Assembly (NCBI RefSeq): GCF_004114915.1
Contig: NZ_CP022219.1
Coordinates: 5,114,501 to 5,178,500 of the forward strand
DNA length: 64,000 nt
DNA from: Bradyrhizobium guangxiense
Lineage (GTDB): Bacteria; Pseudomonadota; Alphaproteobacteria; Rhizobiales; Xanthobacteraceae
Direction of reading: 5' to 3'
Each line of letters begins with the position of its first letter. Within the stretch, counting starts at the first letter, position 1. A program made the position numbers and the translations under genes. Positions 20,256 through 30,831 of this stretch are shown here, piece by piece. The notes under the pieces are model-generated. The model ran no database searches. It saw nothing but the letters and a program-made list of their open reading frames with translations, and was not told where the DNA came from.

Positions 20256-21248
20256 TTATTTCCGCACGCTCTGCCCGGCGAGCTCGATCAGGCCGTGCAG
20301 GAAGTCGACGAATTGGATGCCCTCGGCCTTCAGCGCCTTGGGGTAGAGCGAGGACTTGGTCAGCCCGGGCAGCGTGTTGGTCTCGAGATAGACGAGGCCC
20401 TTGGCCGAGACGATGAAGTCCGACCGGGAATAGCCGGTGCAGGACATCGCGCGGTGCGCCAGCATCGCCTGCGTCTTCAGTGCGGCGGTGATCTCGGGTG
20501 CGAAACGGCCGGGGCAGATCTCCTGGGTCGACTTCAGGAGATATTTCGCGGCGTAGTCGAAATTGCCTTCGCCCGGAATGATCTCGATCGGCGGCAGCGC
20601 GATGATCGAACCATCGGTGCGCTCCAGCACGCCGCAGGTCGCCTCCACGCCGGCAATGTAGGGCTCGATGACGTACTCTTCGTGCTTCGCCGCGTTGCGG
20701 ACGGCAACGAGATCCTGCTTGGCGTTGACGAAGATCAGGCCGTAGCTCGAGCCGTCGCGCGCCGGCTTCGCGATCAGCCTTCCGTATTCGGCGAAGGCCT
20801 CGTCGATGTCATCGAGCGCAAGGTTGGCCGGCGGCGTCACGCCGCCGAGTGCGGCAAAGCGCTTGGCCGCGATCTTGTCGAAGGCAAGATGCGAGGACGC
20901 CGAGCCCGATCCGGTGAAGGGCACGCCGCGCGCTTCGCACATCACCTGCAATTCGCCGTTCTCGGCCCGTCCGCCGTGAAGGCCGAGCACCAGCACGCGT
21001 CCCTCGGCCTTGGCCTGGTCGAGCGCCTGCGCCAGCGGAATCCCCCGCGTACCGGGCTTGAACTCGTCCTCGAATGGACGGGCATGCTCGAGCAGTTGCT
21101 TGGACTGCACGGCGTGCACCTTGTCCTCGACGTCCCACCACCAGAGATCAGCCTCGGGCAGCGCCTGATGCAGCGCCTGCGCCGAGGCGACGGAAACCAG
21201 ACGCTCCCGGTTGGAGCCGCCGAAGAGGATGGTGATGCGCATGGTCAT
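20256..21248 (-). CDS. ddl: D-alanine--D-alanine ligase
   Basis: A 330-residue ATP-grasp ligase that joins two D-Ala for the peptidoglycan stem peptide. Motifs are PARDGSSYGLIFV, the omega-loop FDYAAKYLLKST with CPG, and LETNTLPGLTKSSLYPKA near the end. The N-terminus ITILFGGSNRERLVS is divergent from typical DdlB but keeps the glycine pair. An ATG at 21248 with AGAGAGA about ten bases upstream is the best start; TTG 21257 and ATG 21242 are alternatives. It sits between murB and ftsQ, the usual ddl position. Confidence 0.9.
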   Translation of the reverse strand: MTMRITILFGGSNRERLVSVASAQALHQALPEADLWWWDVEDKVHAVQSKQLLEHARPFEDEFKPGTRGIPLAQALDQAKAEGRVLVLGLHGGRAENGELQVMCEARGVPFTGSGSASSHLAFDKIAAKRFAALGGVTPPANLALDDIDEAFAEYGRLIAKPARDGSSYGLIFVNAKQDLVAVRNAAKHEEYVIEPYIAGVEATCGVLERTDGSIIALPPIEIIPGEGNFDYAAKYLLKSTQEICPGRFAPEITAALKTQAMLAHRAMSCTGYSRSDFIVSAKGLVYLETNTLPGLTKSSLYPKALKAEGIQFVDFLHGLIELAGQSVRK

Positions 21249-21269
21249 AGTCCGCAATCTCTCTCGTTC

Positions 21270-21366
21270 GTCATTCCGGGGCGCGACGAAGTCGCGAGCC
21301 CGGAATCTCCACCGTCGCTGCCGTCCGATGGATTCCGGGTTCGCGCGTCGCGCGCCCCGGAATGAC
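21270..21366. repeat. Palindromic repeat, GTCATTCC family, between murB and ddl
   Basis: A 97-bp element with ends GTCATTCCGGGGCGCG and CGCGCCCCGGAATGAC and internal CCCGGAATCT...GATTCCGGGT. It ends two bases before the murB stop and lies 21 bases from the ddl start, filling the whole gap in the transcript. Confidence 0.85.
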
Positions 21367-21368
21367 TG

Positions 21369-22289
21369 TTAAATAGGAATCCCGATCCGCTTGATTTCCC
21401 AGTGTAGCTCAATTCCGGAATTTGCCTTCACCCGTTCGCGCACGGTCTCGCCCAGCGTCTCGATGTCGCGCGCGGTGGCGTCGCCGGTGTTGATCAGGAA
21501 ATTGCAGTGCATCTCGGAGACCTGCGCGCCGCCGACGCGCAAGCCGCGGCAGCCGGCTGCGTCGACCAGCTTCCAGGCGGAGTGGCCGGGCGGATTCTTG
21601 AAGGTCGAGCCGCCGGTCTTCTCGCGGATCGGCTGCGCGCTCTCGCGATGGCTTTGCACCTCCGCCATGCGCGCGCGGATCGCCTCGGCATCCCGGATCT
21701 CACCGCGAAAGCGCGCCGAGGTGAAAATGATGGAGGGATCGACGCCGCTGTTGCGGTAGACGAATTTCATGTCGGCGTTGGAGAGGACGTGCTTGGTGCC
21801 GTCGCGTCCGACGCCCCTTGCCTCGATCAGCACGTCCTTGGTCTCGCCGCCATTGGCGCCCGCATTCATGCGCAGCGCGCCGCCGATGGTGCCGGGAATG
21901 CCGAAGTAGAATTCGAGCCCGCTGATATTGGCCGACGCGGCAACCTCCGCGACGCGCTTGTCGAGTGCGGCAGCCCCTGCCGTGACGACATCGCCGCTCG
22001 CGCTTGCCTCGCCGAAGGCGCGCGGCGCAAGACGGATCACCACGCCCGCAATGCCGCCGTCGCGCACGATGAGGTTGGAGCCGACGCCGACGACATAGAC
22101 CGGGATGTCGGCGGCGAGATGCGCGAGGAAATAAGCGAGATCGTCCTCGTCCGCCGGCGTGAACAGCACCTGCGCCGGGCCGCCGACGCGAAACCAGGTG
22201 AGCTCGGCGAGCGATTGGTTCGCGAGCAGCCGGCCGCGAAGGTCAGGCATCGCGGCTTTGAGTGAGGGGGTGATGTCGGGGAAGCTCAT
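21369..22289 (-). CDS. murB: UDP-N-acetylenolpyruvoylglucosamine reductase
   Basis: A 306-residue FAD enzyme that reduces enolpyruvyl-UDP-GlcNAc to UDP-MurNAc with NADPH. Visible motifs are [13 protein letters not shown], the FAD-binding [32 protein letters not shown] and the catalytic-serine region [10 protein letters not shown]. The final EIKRIG is typical. It lies between murC and ddl; the murC gap contains a repeat. Confidence 0.97.
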   Translation of the reverse strand: MSFPDITPSLKAAMPDLRGRLLANQSLAELTWFRVGGPAQVLFTPADEDDLAYFLAHLAADIPVYVVGVGSNLIVRDGGIAGVVIRLAPRAFGEASASGDVVTAGAAALDKRVAEVAASANISGLEFYFGIPGTIGGALRMNAGANGGETKDVLIEARGVGRDGTKHVLSNADMKFVYRNSGVDPSIIFTSARFRGEIRDAEAIRARMAEVQSHRESAQPIREKTGGSTFKNPPGHSAWKLVDAAGCRGLRVGGAQVSEMHCNFLINTGDATARDIETLGETVRERVKANSGIELHWEIKRIGIPI

Positions 22290-22326
22290 GCGGCTTCCTC
22301 GAGTGAGGGAAGCACGCTCTTTCCGT

Positions 22327-22431
22327 TCCCTCCCCCCTTGTGGGGGAGGGGCAGGGAGGGGGGTAACCCCAAGCGAGATCGAAGTTTGTGGCTACCCCTC
22401 TCGCCCACCCTCCCCCACAAGGGGGGAGGGA
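22327..22431. repeat. Palindromic repeat with CCCTCCCCC arms between murC and murB
   Basis: The left arm CCCTCCCCCCTTGTGGGGGAGG and the right arm CCTCCCCCACAAGGGGGGAGGG are near-perfect complements. An inner complementary pair (GGGGGGTAACCCC and GGCTACCCCTC) lies inside. It occupies most of the 187-bp murC-murB gap, which contains no gene. Confidence 0.8.
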
Positions 22432-22476
22432 GCGCAGTTTGCCGTGCCGCCGGCTGCGCACCTCTCATTCGCCAGC

Positions 22477-23880
22477 TCATCCCAGCGCCTTCAATTCGCC
22501 GGGCAGCGCATACGCCCATTGCGTGATGTTGCCCGCCCCCAGGCACACGACGAGATCGCCACTCTTGGCGATGCCGTGGACGATCTTGGCAAGCTCGCCG
22601 GCGTTGGGCAGCGGGACCACCTCGCGATGCCCGTGCGCGCGCAGGCCTTCGACGAAATGGTCGCGATCGATGCCCTCGATCGGCGCTTCGCCCGCGGCAT
22701 AGACGTCAGCGACAACAACCGCGTCGGCGTCGTTGAAGCAGGTGCAGAATTCCTCGAACAGCGATTGCAGGCGGGGGTAGCGATGCGGCTGCACCACGGC
22801 GATCACCTTGCCGGTGTAGGAATCGCGTGCCGCTTTCAGCACGGCCGCGATCTCCACGGGATGATGGCCGTAATCGTCGATCACGGTGACGCCGTCCCAC
22901 TCGCCGGTCTTGGTGAAGCGGCGCTTGACGCCGCCGAAGCCGGCCATCGCCTTGCGGATCGCCTCGTCCGACACGCCGAGCGCATGCGCGACCGCGATCG
23001 CCGCCGTCGCGTTCGAGGCGTTGTGGCGGCCCGGCATCGGCAGCGCGAGGGCAGCGATCTCGTGCGCGGTGCCGGCCTTGCGGTCGCGGATCACGACCTT
23101 GAATTTCGAGCCGCCACCGCCCGCGGTGAGATCGACCAGCCGCGCATCGGCCTGCGGATTCTCGCCGTAAGTGATGATACGGCGATCCTCGATCTTGCCG
23201 ACGAGGCTCTGCACCACCGGATGATCGATGCACATCACGGCAAAGCCGTAGAACGGCAGGTTCTCGACGAAGTGACGGAAGGCATCCTGCACGGCGTCGA
23301 AGGTCTTGAAGTGATCGAGATGCTCGGGGTCGACATTGGTGACGATCGCGACATCGGTCGGCAGCTTCAGGAACGTGCCGTCGCTCTCGTCCGCTTCCAC
23401 CACCATCCAGTCGCCGGCGCCCAGCCGCGCGTTGGAACCGTAGGCGTTGATGATGCCGCCGTTGATCACGGTCGGATCGAGCCCGCCGGCATCGAGCAGC
23501 GTTGCGACCATCGTCGTCGTCGTGGTCTTGCCATGGGTGCCGGCGATGGCGACGCAGCTCTTCAGCCGCATCAGCTCGGCCAGCATCTCGGCGCGGCGCA
23601 CCACGGGAATGCGCCGTTCGCGCGCGGCCATCAGTTCCGGATTGTCGCGCTTGATCGCGGTCGAGACCACGACGACCTCGGCACCGTCGATATTCTCGGC
23701 CTTGTGGCCGACCGAGACCTTCGCCCCCTTCTTGCGCAGGCGGTCGAGATTGTAATTGTCGGAAGCGTCCGAGCCCTGCACGACATAGCCGAGATTGACC
23801 AGCACCTCGGCGATGCCGCTCATGCCGATCCCGCCGATCCCGACGAAGTGGATGGGTCCGATCTCGCGCGGCAGTCTCAT
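22477..23880 (-). CDS. murC: UDP-N-acetylmuramate--L-alanine ligase
   Basis: A 467-residue Mur ligase that adds L-Ala to UDP-MurNAc. The N-terminal [16 protein letters not shown] binds the nucleotide sugar. The ATP loop [14 protein letters not shown] is at about 110-122, and [16 protein letters not shown] is a MurC hallmark. ATG 23880 (MRLPREIG) is the standard start. The same frame stays open to 23919 without support. Confidence 0.97.
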   Translation of the reverse strand: MRLPREIGPIHFVGIGGIGMSGIAEVLVNLGYVVQGSDASDNYNLDRLRKKGAKVSVGHKAENIDGAEVVVVSTAIKRDNPELMAARERRIPVVRRAEMLAELMRLKSCVAIAGTHGKTTTTTMVATLLDAGGLDPTVINGGIINAYGSNARLGAGDWMVVEADESDGTFLKLPTDVAIVTNVDPEHLDHFKTFDAVQDAFRHFVENLPFYGFAVMCIDHPVVQSLVGKIEDRRIITYGENPQADARLVDLTAGGGGSKFKVVIRDRKAGTAHEIAALALPMPGRHNASNATAAIAVAHALGVSDEAIRKAMAGFGGVKRRFTKTGEWDGVTVIDDYGHHPVEIAAVLKAARDSYTGKVIAVVQPHRYPRLQSLFEEFCTCFNDADAVVVADVYAAGEAPIEGIDRDHFVEGLRAHGHREVVPLPNAGELAKIVHGIAKSGDLVVCLGAGNITQWAYALPGELKALG

Positions 23881-24004
23881 GCTCTTTTCCCTGACCTCGC
23901 CGCCTTGCGCAGGCGGCATCTGGCGAAGGTCACGGCCAAATCAGCCGCGCGCCTTTCCTACTGGATGCCCCGCTTTAGAAGGCGAAGACAAGGGCTTTTT
24001 CGCG

Positions 24005-25105
24005 TCAGATTCCCGCGATCTTGACCACGAGATCGGCCAGCCGCTCGGCCGCGTCGAGCCGGCCAGCGCCGCGGGCGGCTTCGGCCATGCGGGCGAGGCG
24101 CGCGGGCTCGGCGGCGAAGGCGGAGATTTCGGACGCCAGCCGGTCGGAGGTGAACTCGGTCTGCGGGATCCGGATCGCGCCATCGACCTTGACCAGCACG
24201 CCGGCATTGGCGAACTGGTCCTGGTCGATCGAGCCGGGCAACGGCACCAGGATCGAAGGCCGGCCGATCGCCGCAAGCTCGGCCACCGTGCCGGCGCCGG
24301 AGCGCGATACCACGAGATGATTTGAAGCGAGCCGCGCTGGCAGATCGGTGAAGAAGGGTGCAAGCTCGGCCTTGATCTTGAGCTTGTCGTAGACGGCGCG
24401 CACGCGGCTCATGTCCTCTTCACGCACCTGCTGGGTGAGGACGAGGCGGCTCCATAACGCAGGCTCGAGCCGCTCGATCGCACCGGGCACGATGTCGGCC
24501 ATGATGCGCGCGCCCTGGCTGCCGCCGACGACAAGCAGGCGCAGCGGACCGCCCACCTCGGGCGCGACATATTTCACCGCGGCGGCCGCAAGGATTGCCG
24601 GCCGCATCGGGGTGCCGACGGTGGTGGTCTTGCCCGACAACGCGGGATCGCGGTCGAGCACGCCGGGCAAGGACGTCGCGATCGCGCGCACGCGGCTCGA
24701 CAGGAACCGGTTGGCGCGGCCGAGCACCGCGTTGGCGTCGTGGATGATGCCGGGTACGCCGGCGAATTTCGCCGCGACCAGCGGCGGCAGCGTCGGATAG
24801 CCGCCGAAGCCGACCACGGCGACGGGCCTCAGGCGCTTGATCAGGGCATAGGCCGACAGCGTGCCGGCGGCGAGCGTGAGGCCGGCATAGGCGAGCTGAA
24901 GCGGATTGCGGCCGCGCGCGGTCTCGCTTCTGACGACGTCGATCATGTCCTTGCTGAACAGCCCGCTGTAGCGCAGCGCGCGCTCGTCCGTGACGAGGCG
25001 GACGCGATAGCCGCGCCGGATCAGCTCGACGCCCAATGCCTCGGCCGGAAACAGATGGCCGCCGGTGCCGCCCGCGGCGAGAAGAATCAGGGGGGACGTG
25101 TCCAT
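24005..25105 (-). CDS. murG: Undecaprenyl-PP-MurNAc-pentapeptide N-acetylglucosaminyltransferase
   Basis: A 366-residue peripheral membrane glycosyltransferase that converts lipid I to lipid II. The acceptor-side loop GGTGGHLFPA is at 12-21, a second Gly loop is in VGFGGYPTLPPL, and VVGGSQGARIM and LVPLPGSIDQDQFANA form the UDP-GlcNAc site. murC follows after 124 bases. Upstream, a repeat element separates it from ftsW. Confidence 0.97.
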   Translation of the reverse strand: MDTSPLILLAAGGTGGHLFPAEALGVELIRRGYRVRLVTDERALRYSGLFSKDMIDVVRSETARGRNPLQLAYAGLTLAAGTLSAYALIKRLRPVAVVGFGGYPTLPPLVAAKFAGVPGIIHDANAVLGRANRFLSSRVRAIATSLPGVLDRDPALSGKTTTVGTPMRPAILAAAAVKYVAPEVGGPLRLLVVGGSQGARIMADIVPGAIERLEPALWSRLVLTQQVREEDMSRVRAVYDKLKIKAELAPFFTDLPARLASNHLVVSRSGAGTVAELAAIGRPSILVPLPGSIDQDQFANAGVLVKVDGAIRIPQTEFTSDRLASEISAFAAEPARLARMAEAARGAGRLDAAERLADLVVKIAGI

Positions 25106-25133
25106 GGTGGAGAGTTTTACAGGGAGTTTTCGG

Positions 25134-25262
25134 GCATTGCGAGCGAAGCGAAGGCGCCATCAAACCCTCATCCTGAGAAGCGCGGAACGCGCGTCTCGAA
25201 CGATGAAGGCCCGGCTGGTGGCCTCGCCCTTCGAGATGCCGCTCAAAGCGCGGCTCGTCAGG
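25134..25262. repeat. Intergenic repeat, CTCATCCTGAG family, between ftsW and murG
   Basis: Contains CTCATCCTGAGAAGCGCG, CGTCTCGAACGATGAAGGCC and CCTCGCCCTTCGAGATG, which form nested inverted pairs. The same sequence type occurs at 53504-53639. It fills nearly the entire 164-bp gap and ends seven bases before the ftsW stop. Confidence 0.7.
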
Positions 25263-25269
25263 GGGAGGA

Positions 25270-26421
25270 TCAGGCGTAGCTCCGCATCGCCTCGGCATGG
25301 CCGCTGGCCTCGACCTCGGTACGCGGGCGCAACCGCGTCAGCGCCAGCATCATGCCGACGCCATAGGCCAGCGACACGATCGAGGAACCACCATAGGAGA
25401 TAAAGGGCAGCGTCATGCCCTTGGCGGGGATCAGCTGCAGGTTCACCGACATGTTGATTGCGGCCTGCACGCCGAACAGGATCGCAAGGCCCGAAGCGGC
25501 AAAGCGCGAGAACATGTCCTCGTTGGCATAGGCCCGTGACAGCGTGCGGATCACGACGAAGGCGAACAGCGCCAGCATGGCCAGGCACAGGATGATGCCG
25601 AACTCTTCGGCGGCAACCGCAAACACGAAGTCGGTGTGACTGTCCGGCAGGCTGCGTTTTGCAATTCCCTCGCCCGGTCCGAGGCCAAACCATCCGCCGT
25701 TGTAGAAGGCTTCCATGGCGGTATCGACCTGGAAGGTGTCGCCGGAGGCCGGGTTCATGAAGCGCTTGATGCGTCCCGCCACGTGCGGGACGAACAGATA
25801 GGCGCTGAACAGGCCGGCCGCGCCGAGGCCGGCGAGCCCGAACACCCAGATCATGCGCATGCCCGCGATGAAGAACAGCGAACCCCACACCATCAGGATC
25901 AGCATGGTCTGACCGAAATCCGGCTCCATCACCAGCAGCGCGACCAACATCATGAGCAGCACCAGCGCCATGGTGGTCGCCGGCATCTCCGGCCGCTTGG
26001 TCGATTCCGCGAACAGCCAGGCAGCGATGACGACGAAGGACGGCTTGGCGATCTCGGACGCCTGGATGTTGACGCCGAGCAATGTGATCCAGCGCCGCGA
26101 GCCCTTCACCTCCGGGCCGATCGCAAGCGTCAGTACGATCAGGACGATGCTGACGGTGAAGATGATCAGCGCCGAGCGGCGGATCGACCGCGGCGACAGG
26201 AAGGAGACGCCGAGCAGCACGATGCAGGACGGCACCAGGAACAACACGTGGCGGCTGAAGAAATGGAACGGATCGAGCCCGATGCGGGTCGCAACCGGCG
26301 GGCTCGCCGCCAGCGACAGGATCACGCCGGTGAGCATCAGCGCCAGGATGGCGCCCATCAGCGGCTTGTCGACGGTCCACCACCACTCGGAAAAGGGGGT
26401 GCGTTCTTCACGGGAGAGCAT
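25270..26421 (-). CDS. ftsW: Peptidoglycan glycosyltransferase FtsW
   Basis: A 383-residue SEDS-family protein with about ten membrane segments. It polymerises lipid II at the septum together with FtsI. The motifs GSRRWITLLGVNIQASEIAK, the MEPDFGQTMLI stretch containing the catalytic Asp, and ISYGGSSIVSLAYGVGMML are diagnostic. The N-terminal Trp-rich FSEWWWTVDK precedes the first helix. It sits between murD and murG, as usual for FtsW. Confidence 0.96.
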   Translation of the reverse strand: MLSREERTPFSEWWWTVDKPLMGAILALMLTGVILSLAASPPVATRIGLDPFHFFSRHVLFLVPSCIVLLGVSFLSPRSIRRSALIIFTVSIVLIVLTLAIGPEVKGSRRWITLLGVNIQASEIAKPSFVVIAAWLFAESTKRPEMPATTMALVLLMMLVALLVMEPDFGQTMLILMVWGSLFFIAGMRMIWVFGLAGLGAAGLFSAYLFVPHVAGRIKRFMNPASGDTFQVDTAMEAFYNGGWFGLGPGEGIAKRSLPDSHTDFVFAVAAEEFGIILCLAMLALFAFVVIRTLSRAYANEDMFSRFAASGLAILFGVQAAINMSVNLQLIPAKGMTLPFISYGGSSIVSLAYGVGMMLALTRLRPRTEVEASGHAEAMRSYA

Positions 26422-26534
26422 GGGCGGCCGCTTTCGGACAGAGGTCCGTCCATTGGTCGCCGAGGTTGGTTACCGGGGGGTTAAGGAAACGCGGATGATT
26501 GGAGATGATCCTCACTGCCGTCACAAAACATACT

Positions 26535-26636
26535 GTCACGCCCCGGCTCGACTGGGCATCCAAGGCGCCGCAGCCTTTCGACTGACCCACAACCATCCCG
26601 GAATACTGGGTCGCCCGGTCAAGCCGGACGACGACA
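26535..26636. repeat. Intergenic repeat between murD and ftsW
   Basis: Starts GTCACGCCCCGGCTCGACTG, with GGCATCCAAGGCGCCGCAGC and GGAATACTGGGTCGCCCGGTC inside, and ends AAGCCGGACGACGACAG. The outer ends pair imperfectly. It resembles the elements at 7726 and 47658. The 240-bp gap holds nothing else that I can identify. Confidence 0.6.
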
Positions 26637-26661
26637 GCGAGTTGGTGGGACAAAGACGGCC

Positions 26662-28062
26662 CTACACCACCGGCTTCACGCCCGGCAGAGCCTGCACCAG
26701 CTCGCGGAACTTGGTACCGCGGATCTCGAAATTGCGATATTGGTCGAAGGAGGCGCAGGCCGGTGACAGCAGCACGACGGCGTCGGCAAGCCCTGAGGCT
26801 TCCGCATCGCGCGCGGCATGCTCGATCGCGACGTCCAAGGTCTGGCTGATCTCGTGCGGCACCTGCGCGCCCAACGTTCCCGAAAATCCCTGCGCGGCTT
26901 CACCGATCAGATAGGCTTTTCGGATGCGCGGGAAGAAGCCGGTGAGGCCAGTGATGCCGCCCGCCTTGGGCTTGCCGCCGGCGATCCAGAAAATATCGGC
27001 GAAGGACGACAGCGCATGCGCAGTGGCGTCCGCGTTGGTGCCCTTGGAATCGTTGACGAACAGCACGTTGCCGCGGCGGCCGACCTGCTCCATGCGGTGC
27101 GCAAGGCCGGGAAAGCTGCGCAGGCCGTTCTGCAGCACATCGAGGCCGATGCCCATGGCGAGGGCGGCCGCGGCGGCGCAGGCCGCGTTCTGCGCGTTGT
27201 GCTGCCCACGCAGCGAGCCGATGCCGCCGAGCGCGGCAATCTCGCTGCGCGCACCGCCCGAGCTGCGCACGATGTTGCCGTGCTCGAAATAAATGCCTGA
27301 TGCCAGCGGGTTCTTGACGGAGATGCGCACCACGTTCTTGCCCGAGCGGTCGAGCCGGTCGGCGATGTCGCGGCAAAAGCCGTCGTCGACACCCACGATC
27401 GCGGTGCCGCCGTCCTGCACGCCGGCAACGAGGCGTTCCTTCACCGCGGCATAATGTTCGATCGTGCCGTGGCGATCGATGTGATCCTCGCTGACATTGA
27501 GCAGAATGCCGACGGTGGGATCGAGCGAAGGCGTAAGGTCGATCTGGTAGGACGACATCTCGATGACGTGGACCCGGCCCATGCGCGGCGGCTCCAGCGA
27601 CAGGATCGCGGTGCCGATATTGCCGCCCATCTGGGTGTCGTAGCCGGCGACCTTGGTGAGATGCGCGATCAGCGCCGTCGTGGTCGACTTGCCGTTGGTG
27701 CCGGTGATGGCGACGAACGGCGCGTTCGGCGCATGGCGCCGCCGCTCGCGGCAGAACAGCTCGATGTCGCCGATCACCTCGACGCCCGCTTCGCGCGCTT
27801 TCAGCACGCTCCAGTGCGGCACCGGATGGGTCAGCGGCACGCCGGGCGCGAGCACGAGGGCTGCGAAGTTCGTCCAGGAGACGTTGCGCAAATCCGCGGT
27901 GACGAAGCCGGCCTGCGCGGCCTTGGCCACGTTCTCGGCATTGTCGTCGGCGGCGATCACCTCGGCGCCGCCCGCTTTCAGCGCGTGGCAGGAGGCGAGC
28001 CCGGAGCCGCCGAGGCCGAACACCGCGACGGTCTTGCTGGCGAAGGATGTGACCGGGATCAT
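26662..28062 (-). CDS. murD: UDP-N-acetylmuramoylalanine--D-glutamate ligase
   Basis: A 466-residue Mur ligase adding D-Glu to UDP-MurNAc-L-Ala. The N-terminal [24 protein letters not shown] loop [16 protein letters not shown] (about 118), [16 protein letters not shown] and AGGKPKAG are all MurD features. A GTCATTCC-type repeat fills the gap to mraY. Confidence 0.96.
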   Translation of the reverse strand: MIPVTSFASKTVAVFGLGGSGLASCHALKAGGAEVIAADDNAENVAKAAQAGFVTADLRNVSWTNFAALVLAPGVPLTHPVPHWSVLKAREAGVEVIGDIELFCRERRRHAPNAPFVAITGTNGKSTTTALIAHLTKVAGYDTQMGGNIGTAILSLEPPRMGRVHVIEMSSYQIDLTPSLDPTVGILLNVSEDHIDRHGTIEHYAAVKERLVAGVQDGGTAIVGVDDGFCRDIADRLDRSGKNVVRISVKNPLASGIYFEHGNIVRSSGGARSEIAALGGIGSLRGQHNAQNAACAAAAALAMGIGLDVLQNGLRSFPGLAHRMEQVGRRGNVLFVNDSKGTNADATAHALSSFADIFWIAGGKPKAGGITGLTGFFPRIRKAYLIGEAAQGFSGTLGAQVPHEISQTLDVAIEHAARDAEASGLADAVVLLSPACASFDQYRNFEIRGTKFRELVQALPGVKPVV

Positions 28063-28074
28063 GACTTTACTCCC

Positions 28075-28150
28075 GTCATTCCGGGGCTCGCAGAGCGAGA
28101 ACCCGGAATCTCGAGATTCCGGATCGCCGCTTCGCGCCGTCCGGAATGAC
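28075..28150. repeat. Palindromic repeat, GTCATTCC family, between mraY and murD
   Basis: A 76-bp element from GTCATTCCGGGGCTCGC to GTCCGGAATGAC with central CCGGAATCTCGAGATTCCGG. It begins 13 bases upstream of the murD start and leaves 30 bases to the mraY stop. Confidence 0.85.
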
Positions 28151-28180
28151 GAGAATGGGGATACAGGGCCGTCACCATCA

Positions 28181-29284
28181 TCAACGCAGCTTCAGGGTGG
28201 AGAGGCCGGCGAGCGCCAGCATCACCGAGATGATCCAGAAGCGGATCACGATCTGCGGCTCGGTCCAGCCGAGCTGCTCGAAATGGTGATGGATCGGCGC
28301 CATGCGGAAGATGCGCTTGCCGGTCAGCTTGAACGAGATCACCTGGACGATGACGGAGACCGCCTCCAGCACGAACAGGCCGCCGATCACCGCTAGCACG
28401 ATCTCGTGCTTCACCGCGACCGCGATCGCGCCCAGCATGCCGCCGAGCGCGAGCGAGCCGGTGTCGCCCATGAAGATCGAAGCTGGTGGAGCATTGAACC
28501 AGAGAAAACCGAGGCCGGCGCCCAGCAGCGCGCCGCAGAGCACCGCGAGCTCGCCGGTACCCGCGACGTATTTGATCTGGAGATATTCGGCGAACACGGC
28601 GTTGCCGGCGAGATAGGCGATCATCGCAAAGCTCGCGGTCGCGATCATCACCGGCACGATGGCGAGGCCGTCGAGACCGTCGGTGAGGTTCACCGCATTG
28701 CCGGCGCCGACGATGACGAAGGCGCCGAAGACGACGAAGAACCAGCCGAAATGCAGCACGGTGTCCTTCAGGAACGGGATCGTCAAAGCGGTCGATGCGG
28801 GATCGCGATTGAGCCGCACCAGCGCGTAGCAGGCGACCAGCGCGATCGCCGCCTCGATCAGCAGCCGAAGCTTGCTGCCGAACCCGCTTGTGGTCTGCTT
28901 GGTCACCTTGAGGTAGTCGTCATAGAAGCCGACGAAGCCGAAGCCGAGCGTCACCGCCAGCACGATCCAGACATAGGGGTTGAGCGGATTGGCCCACAGC
29001 ACGGTGCCGACGGTGAGGCCGGACAGGATCATCAGCCCGCCCATCGTGGGCGTGCCCTTCTTGGCAAGATGCGATTGCGGACCGTCGGTCCGGATCGGCT
29101 GGCCCTTGCCCTGGCGGATGCGCAAGTGATCGATGATCCAGGGCCCGAACAGGAACACGAATAGCGCGCCGGTGACGACAGCACCGCCGGTGCGGAAGGT
29201 GATGTAGCGGAAGACGTTCAGGAAGGTGCGAAAGGCACCGAAGCCCGGAAATGTGTTGGAGAGCTCGATCAGCCAGTAAAACAT
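28181..29284 (-). CDS. mraY: Phospho-N-acetylmuramoyl-pentapeptide-transferase
   Basis: A 367-residue protein with about ten membrane segments that makes lipid I from UDP-MurNAc-pentapeptide and undecaprenyl phosphate. The signature GTPTMGG, the catalytic [19 protein letters not shown] and the C-terminal [13 protein letters not shown] are all present. murF precedes it after 164 bases with no gene in the gap. Confidence 0.98.
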   Translation of the reverse strand: MFYWLIELSNTFPGFGAFRTFLNVFRYITFRTGGAVVTGALFVFLFGPWIIDHLRIRQGKGQPIRTDGPQSHLAKKGTPTMGGLMILSGLTVGTVLWANPLNPYVWIVLAVTLGFGFVGFYDDYLKVTKQTTSGFGSKLRLLIEAAIALVACYALVRLNRDPASTALTIPFLKDTVLHFGWFFVVFGAFVIVGAGNAVNLTDGLDGLAIVPVMIATASFAMIAYLAGNAVFAEYLQIKYVAGTGELAVLCGALLGAGLGFLWFNAPPASIFMGDTGSLALGGMLGAIAVAVKHEIVLAVIGGLFVLEAVSVIVQVISFKLTGKRIFRMAPIHHHFEQLGWTEPQIVIRFWIISVMLALAGLSTLKLR

Positions 29285-29448
29285 TCAGTCGGTCCTATGG
29301 CGCCGATGCACGCTGTCTCGGCCTTGATGCTGGCCTCTACGTGCCTCAAGCGCATTCGCTGGTCTTCGTCATGAGCCGCGCGACCTCTGGGAAACCGCAC
29401 GGCTTCGCGCCGCAAGGGGTGGGATTCGGGAACAGCCTTCCAAGCAGT

Positions 29449-30831
29449 TTACGCCTTTGCCTGCAAGGCGGCCACCAGACCCGGCACAAACTTGTTGACC
29501 CAGAACATCTTCTTGCTGCCCTTGACAACCACGACATCGCCTGCCCTCAGCAGATTTGCGACCTCGCCCGGCTTCAGCGTGGCGGGATCGTCGTGCCAGC
29601 CGAGACCTTTGCCGGCGGGGAGCACATCGTAGAGGGGGCGCATCAGCGGGCCGACGCAGTAGACCCCGTCGATGCCGTCGAGATGCTTGGCAAGAGCGGT
29701 GTGATAGTCCGGCGCATCATCGCCCAGCTCCAGCATGTCGCCGAGCACCGCGATACGCCGGCCACCGGTCACATTGCGCGCCTGCAGACTTTGCAGCGCG
29801 GCGGCAACGCTGGCCGGATTGCCGTTGAAGCTGTCGTCGATCACGGTGACGCCGCCGATCGCCTGCTCAACGCCGCGGCCGGTCATGATGCCGACCCGGT
29901 CGAGCTTGATCGCGAGCGTCGCGACATCGAGATGCGCGGCATGAATGGAGGCGAGCGCGGCCAGCGCGTTGTGCACCCGGTGTGGCGCGCCCGGGGTCAG
30001 GCTGAAGGCGATCTGCTTCTTGCCGATGGCGGCCACGACCTGCCAGCTGTCGCCGTGCGGCGCATGCGCGACCTCGTGCACCTCGGCGTGCTCGCCACCG
30101 AAGCGCACGACCTTGCCCTTCCAGTCGGGCGCCTTGATTCCCGCAGGCAGCACCAGCACCCCGTCCTCGGGCAGGCCGAGCGCGATCGACCCCTTCTCGC
30201 GCCGGATCGCGTCGAGCGAGCCGAGCTTTTCCAGATGCACGGGCTGGACGTTGACGACGAGCGCCACCGTCGGCCGCGTGAGCTCGCTGAGCCGCGCGAT
30301 CTCGCCCTGCTGGTTCATACCCATTTCGACGACCCAGAGGCTGGCATCGGGCCTGGCATTGCACAGCGTTAGCGGCACGCCCCAGAAATTGTTGAAGCTC
30401 GACGGACTGGCATAGGCGTTCGGATAGGCGGCGAGAAATTCCTTGGTGCTGGTCTTGCCCGCGCTGCCGGTGAGCCCGATCACCGGTCCGTGGTAGCGCG
30501 CGCGCGCGGCGCGAGCGAGGCCCCAGAGGCCGTCGATCAGCGTATCCTCGACGACGATCTGGGGAATGCGGATGCCCGCGATCTCGTGCGGCACGATCAT
30601 CGCGACCGCGCCCGACGCTTCAGCCTTGTCCGCGAACTCCCAGCCGTCGCGCGCGCTGGCGAAGGCCGAGATGAAGCAGCCGCTCGGCGTGCCGCTGAGC
30701 GCGACGAACAGGCTGCCCGGCTTCACCAGACGGCTGTCCTGCGTGACGAAGTCGATCTCCGTTTGCGGAAACGACCCGGCGGCGCCCAGCGCGCGCGCGA
30801 CTTCGGCAACCGTCCATATCGGCGCGCTCAT
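29449..30831 (-). CDS. murF: UDP-N-acetylmuramoyl-tripeptide--D-alanyl-D-alanine ligase
   Basis: A 460-residue Mur ligase adding D-Ala-D-Ala, the product of Ddl in the same cluster. The N-terminal VTQDSRLVKPGSLFVAL, ATP loop GLTGSAGKTSTKEFLA (119-134), VVEMGMNQQGEIARLS and IDDSFNGNPASVAAAL identify it. The start overlaps the murE stop as ATGA. Confidence 0.97.
   Translation of the reverse strand: MSAPIWTVAEVARALGAAGSFPQTEIDFVTQDSRLVKPGSLFVALSGTPSGCFISAFASARDGWEFADKAEASGAVAMIVPHEIAGIRIPQIVVEDTLIDGLWGLARAARARYHGPVIGLTGSAGKTSTKEFLAAYPNAYASPSSFNNFWGVPLTLCNARPDASLWVVEMGMNQQGEIARLSELTRPTVALVVNVQPVHLEKLGSLDAIRREKGSIALGLPEDGVLVLPAGIKAPDWKGKVVRFGGEHAEVHEVAHAPHGDSWQVVAAIGKKQIAFSLTPGAPHRVHNALAALASIHAAHLDVATLAIKLDRVGIMTGRGVEQAIGGVTVIDDSFNGNPASVAAALQSLQARNVTGGRRIAVLGDMLELGDDAPDYHTALAKHLDGIDGVYCVGPLMRPLYDVLPAGKGLGWHDDPATLKPGEVANLLRAGDVVVVKGSKKMFWVNKFVPGLVAALQAKA

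Noticed and set aside
20256..21248. Ddl as a different ATP-grasp ligase
   Set aside because: The N-terminus is unusual, but the GSS, FDYAAKY and LETNTLPG motifs and its position between murB and ftsQ support D-Ala-D-Ala ligase.
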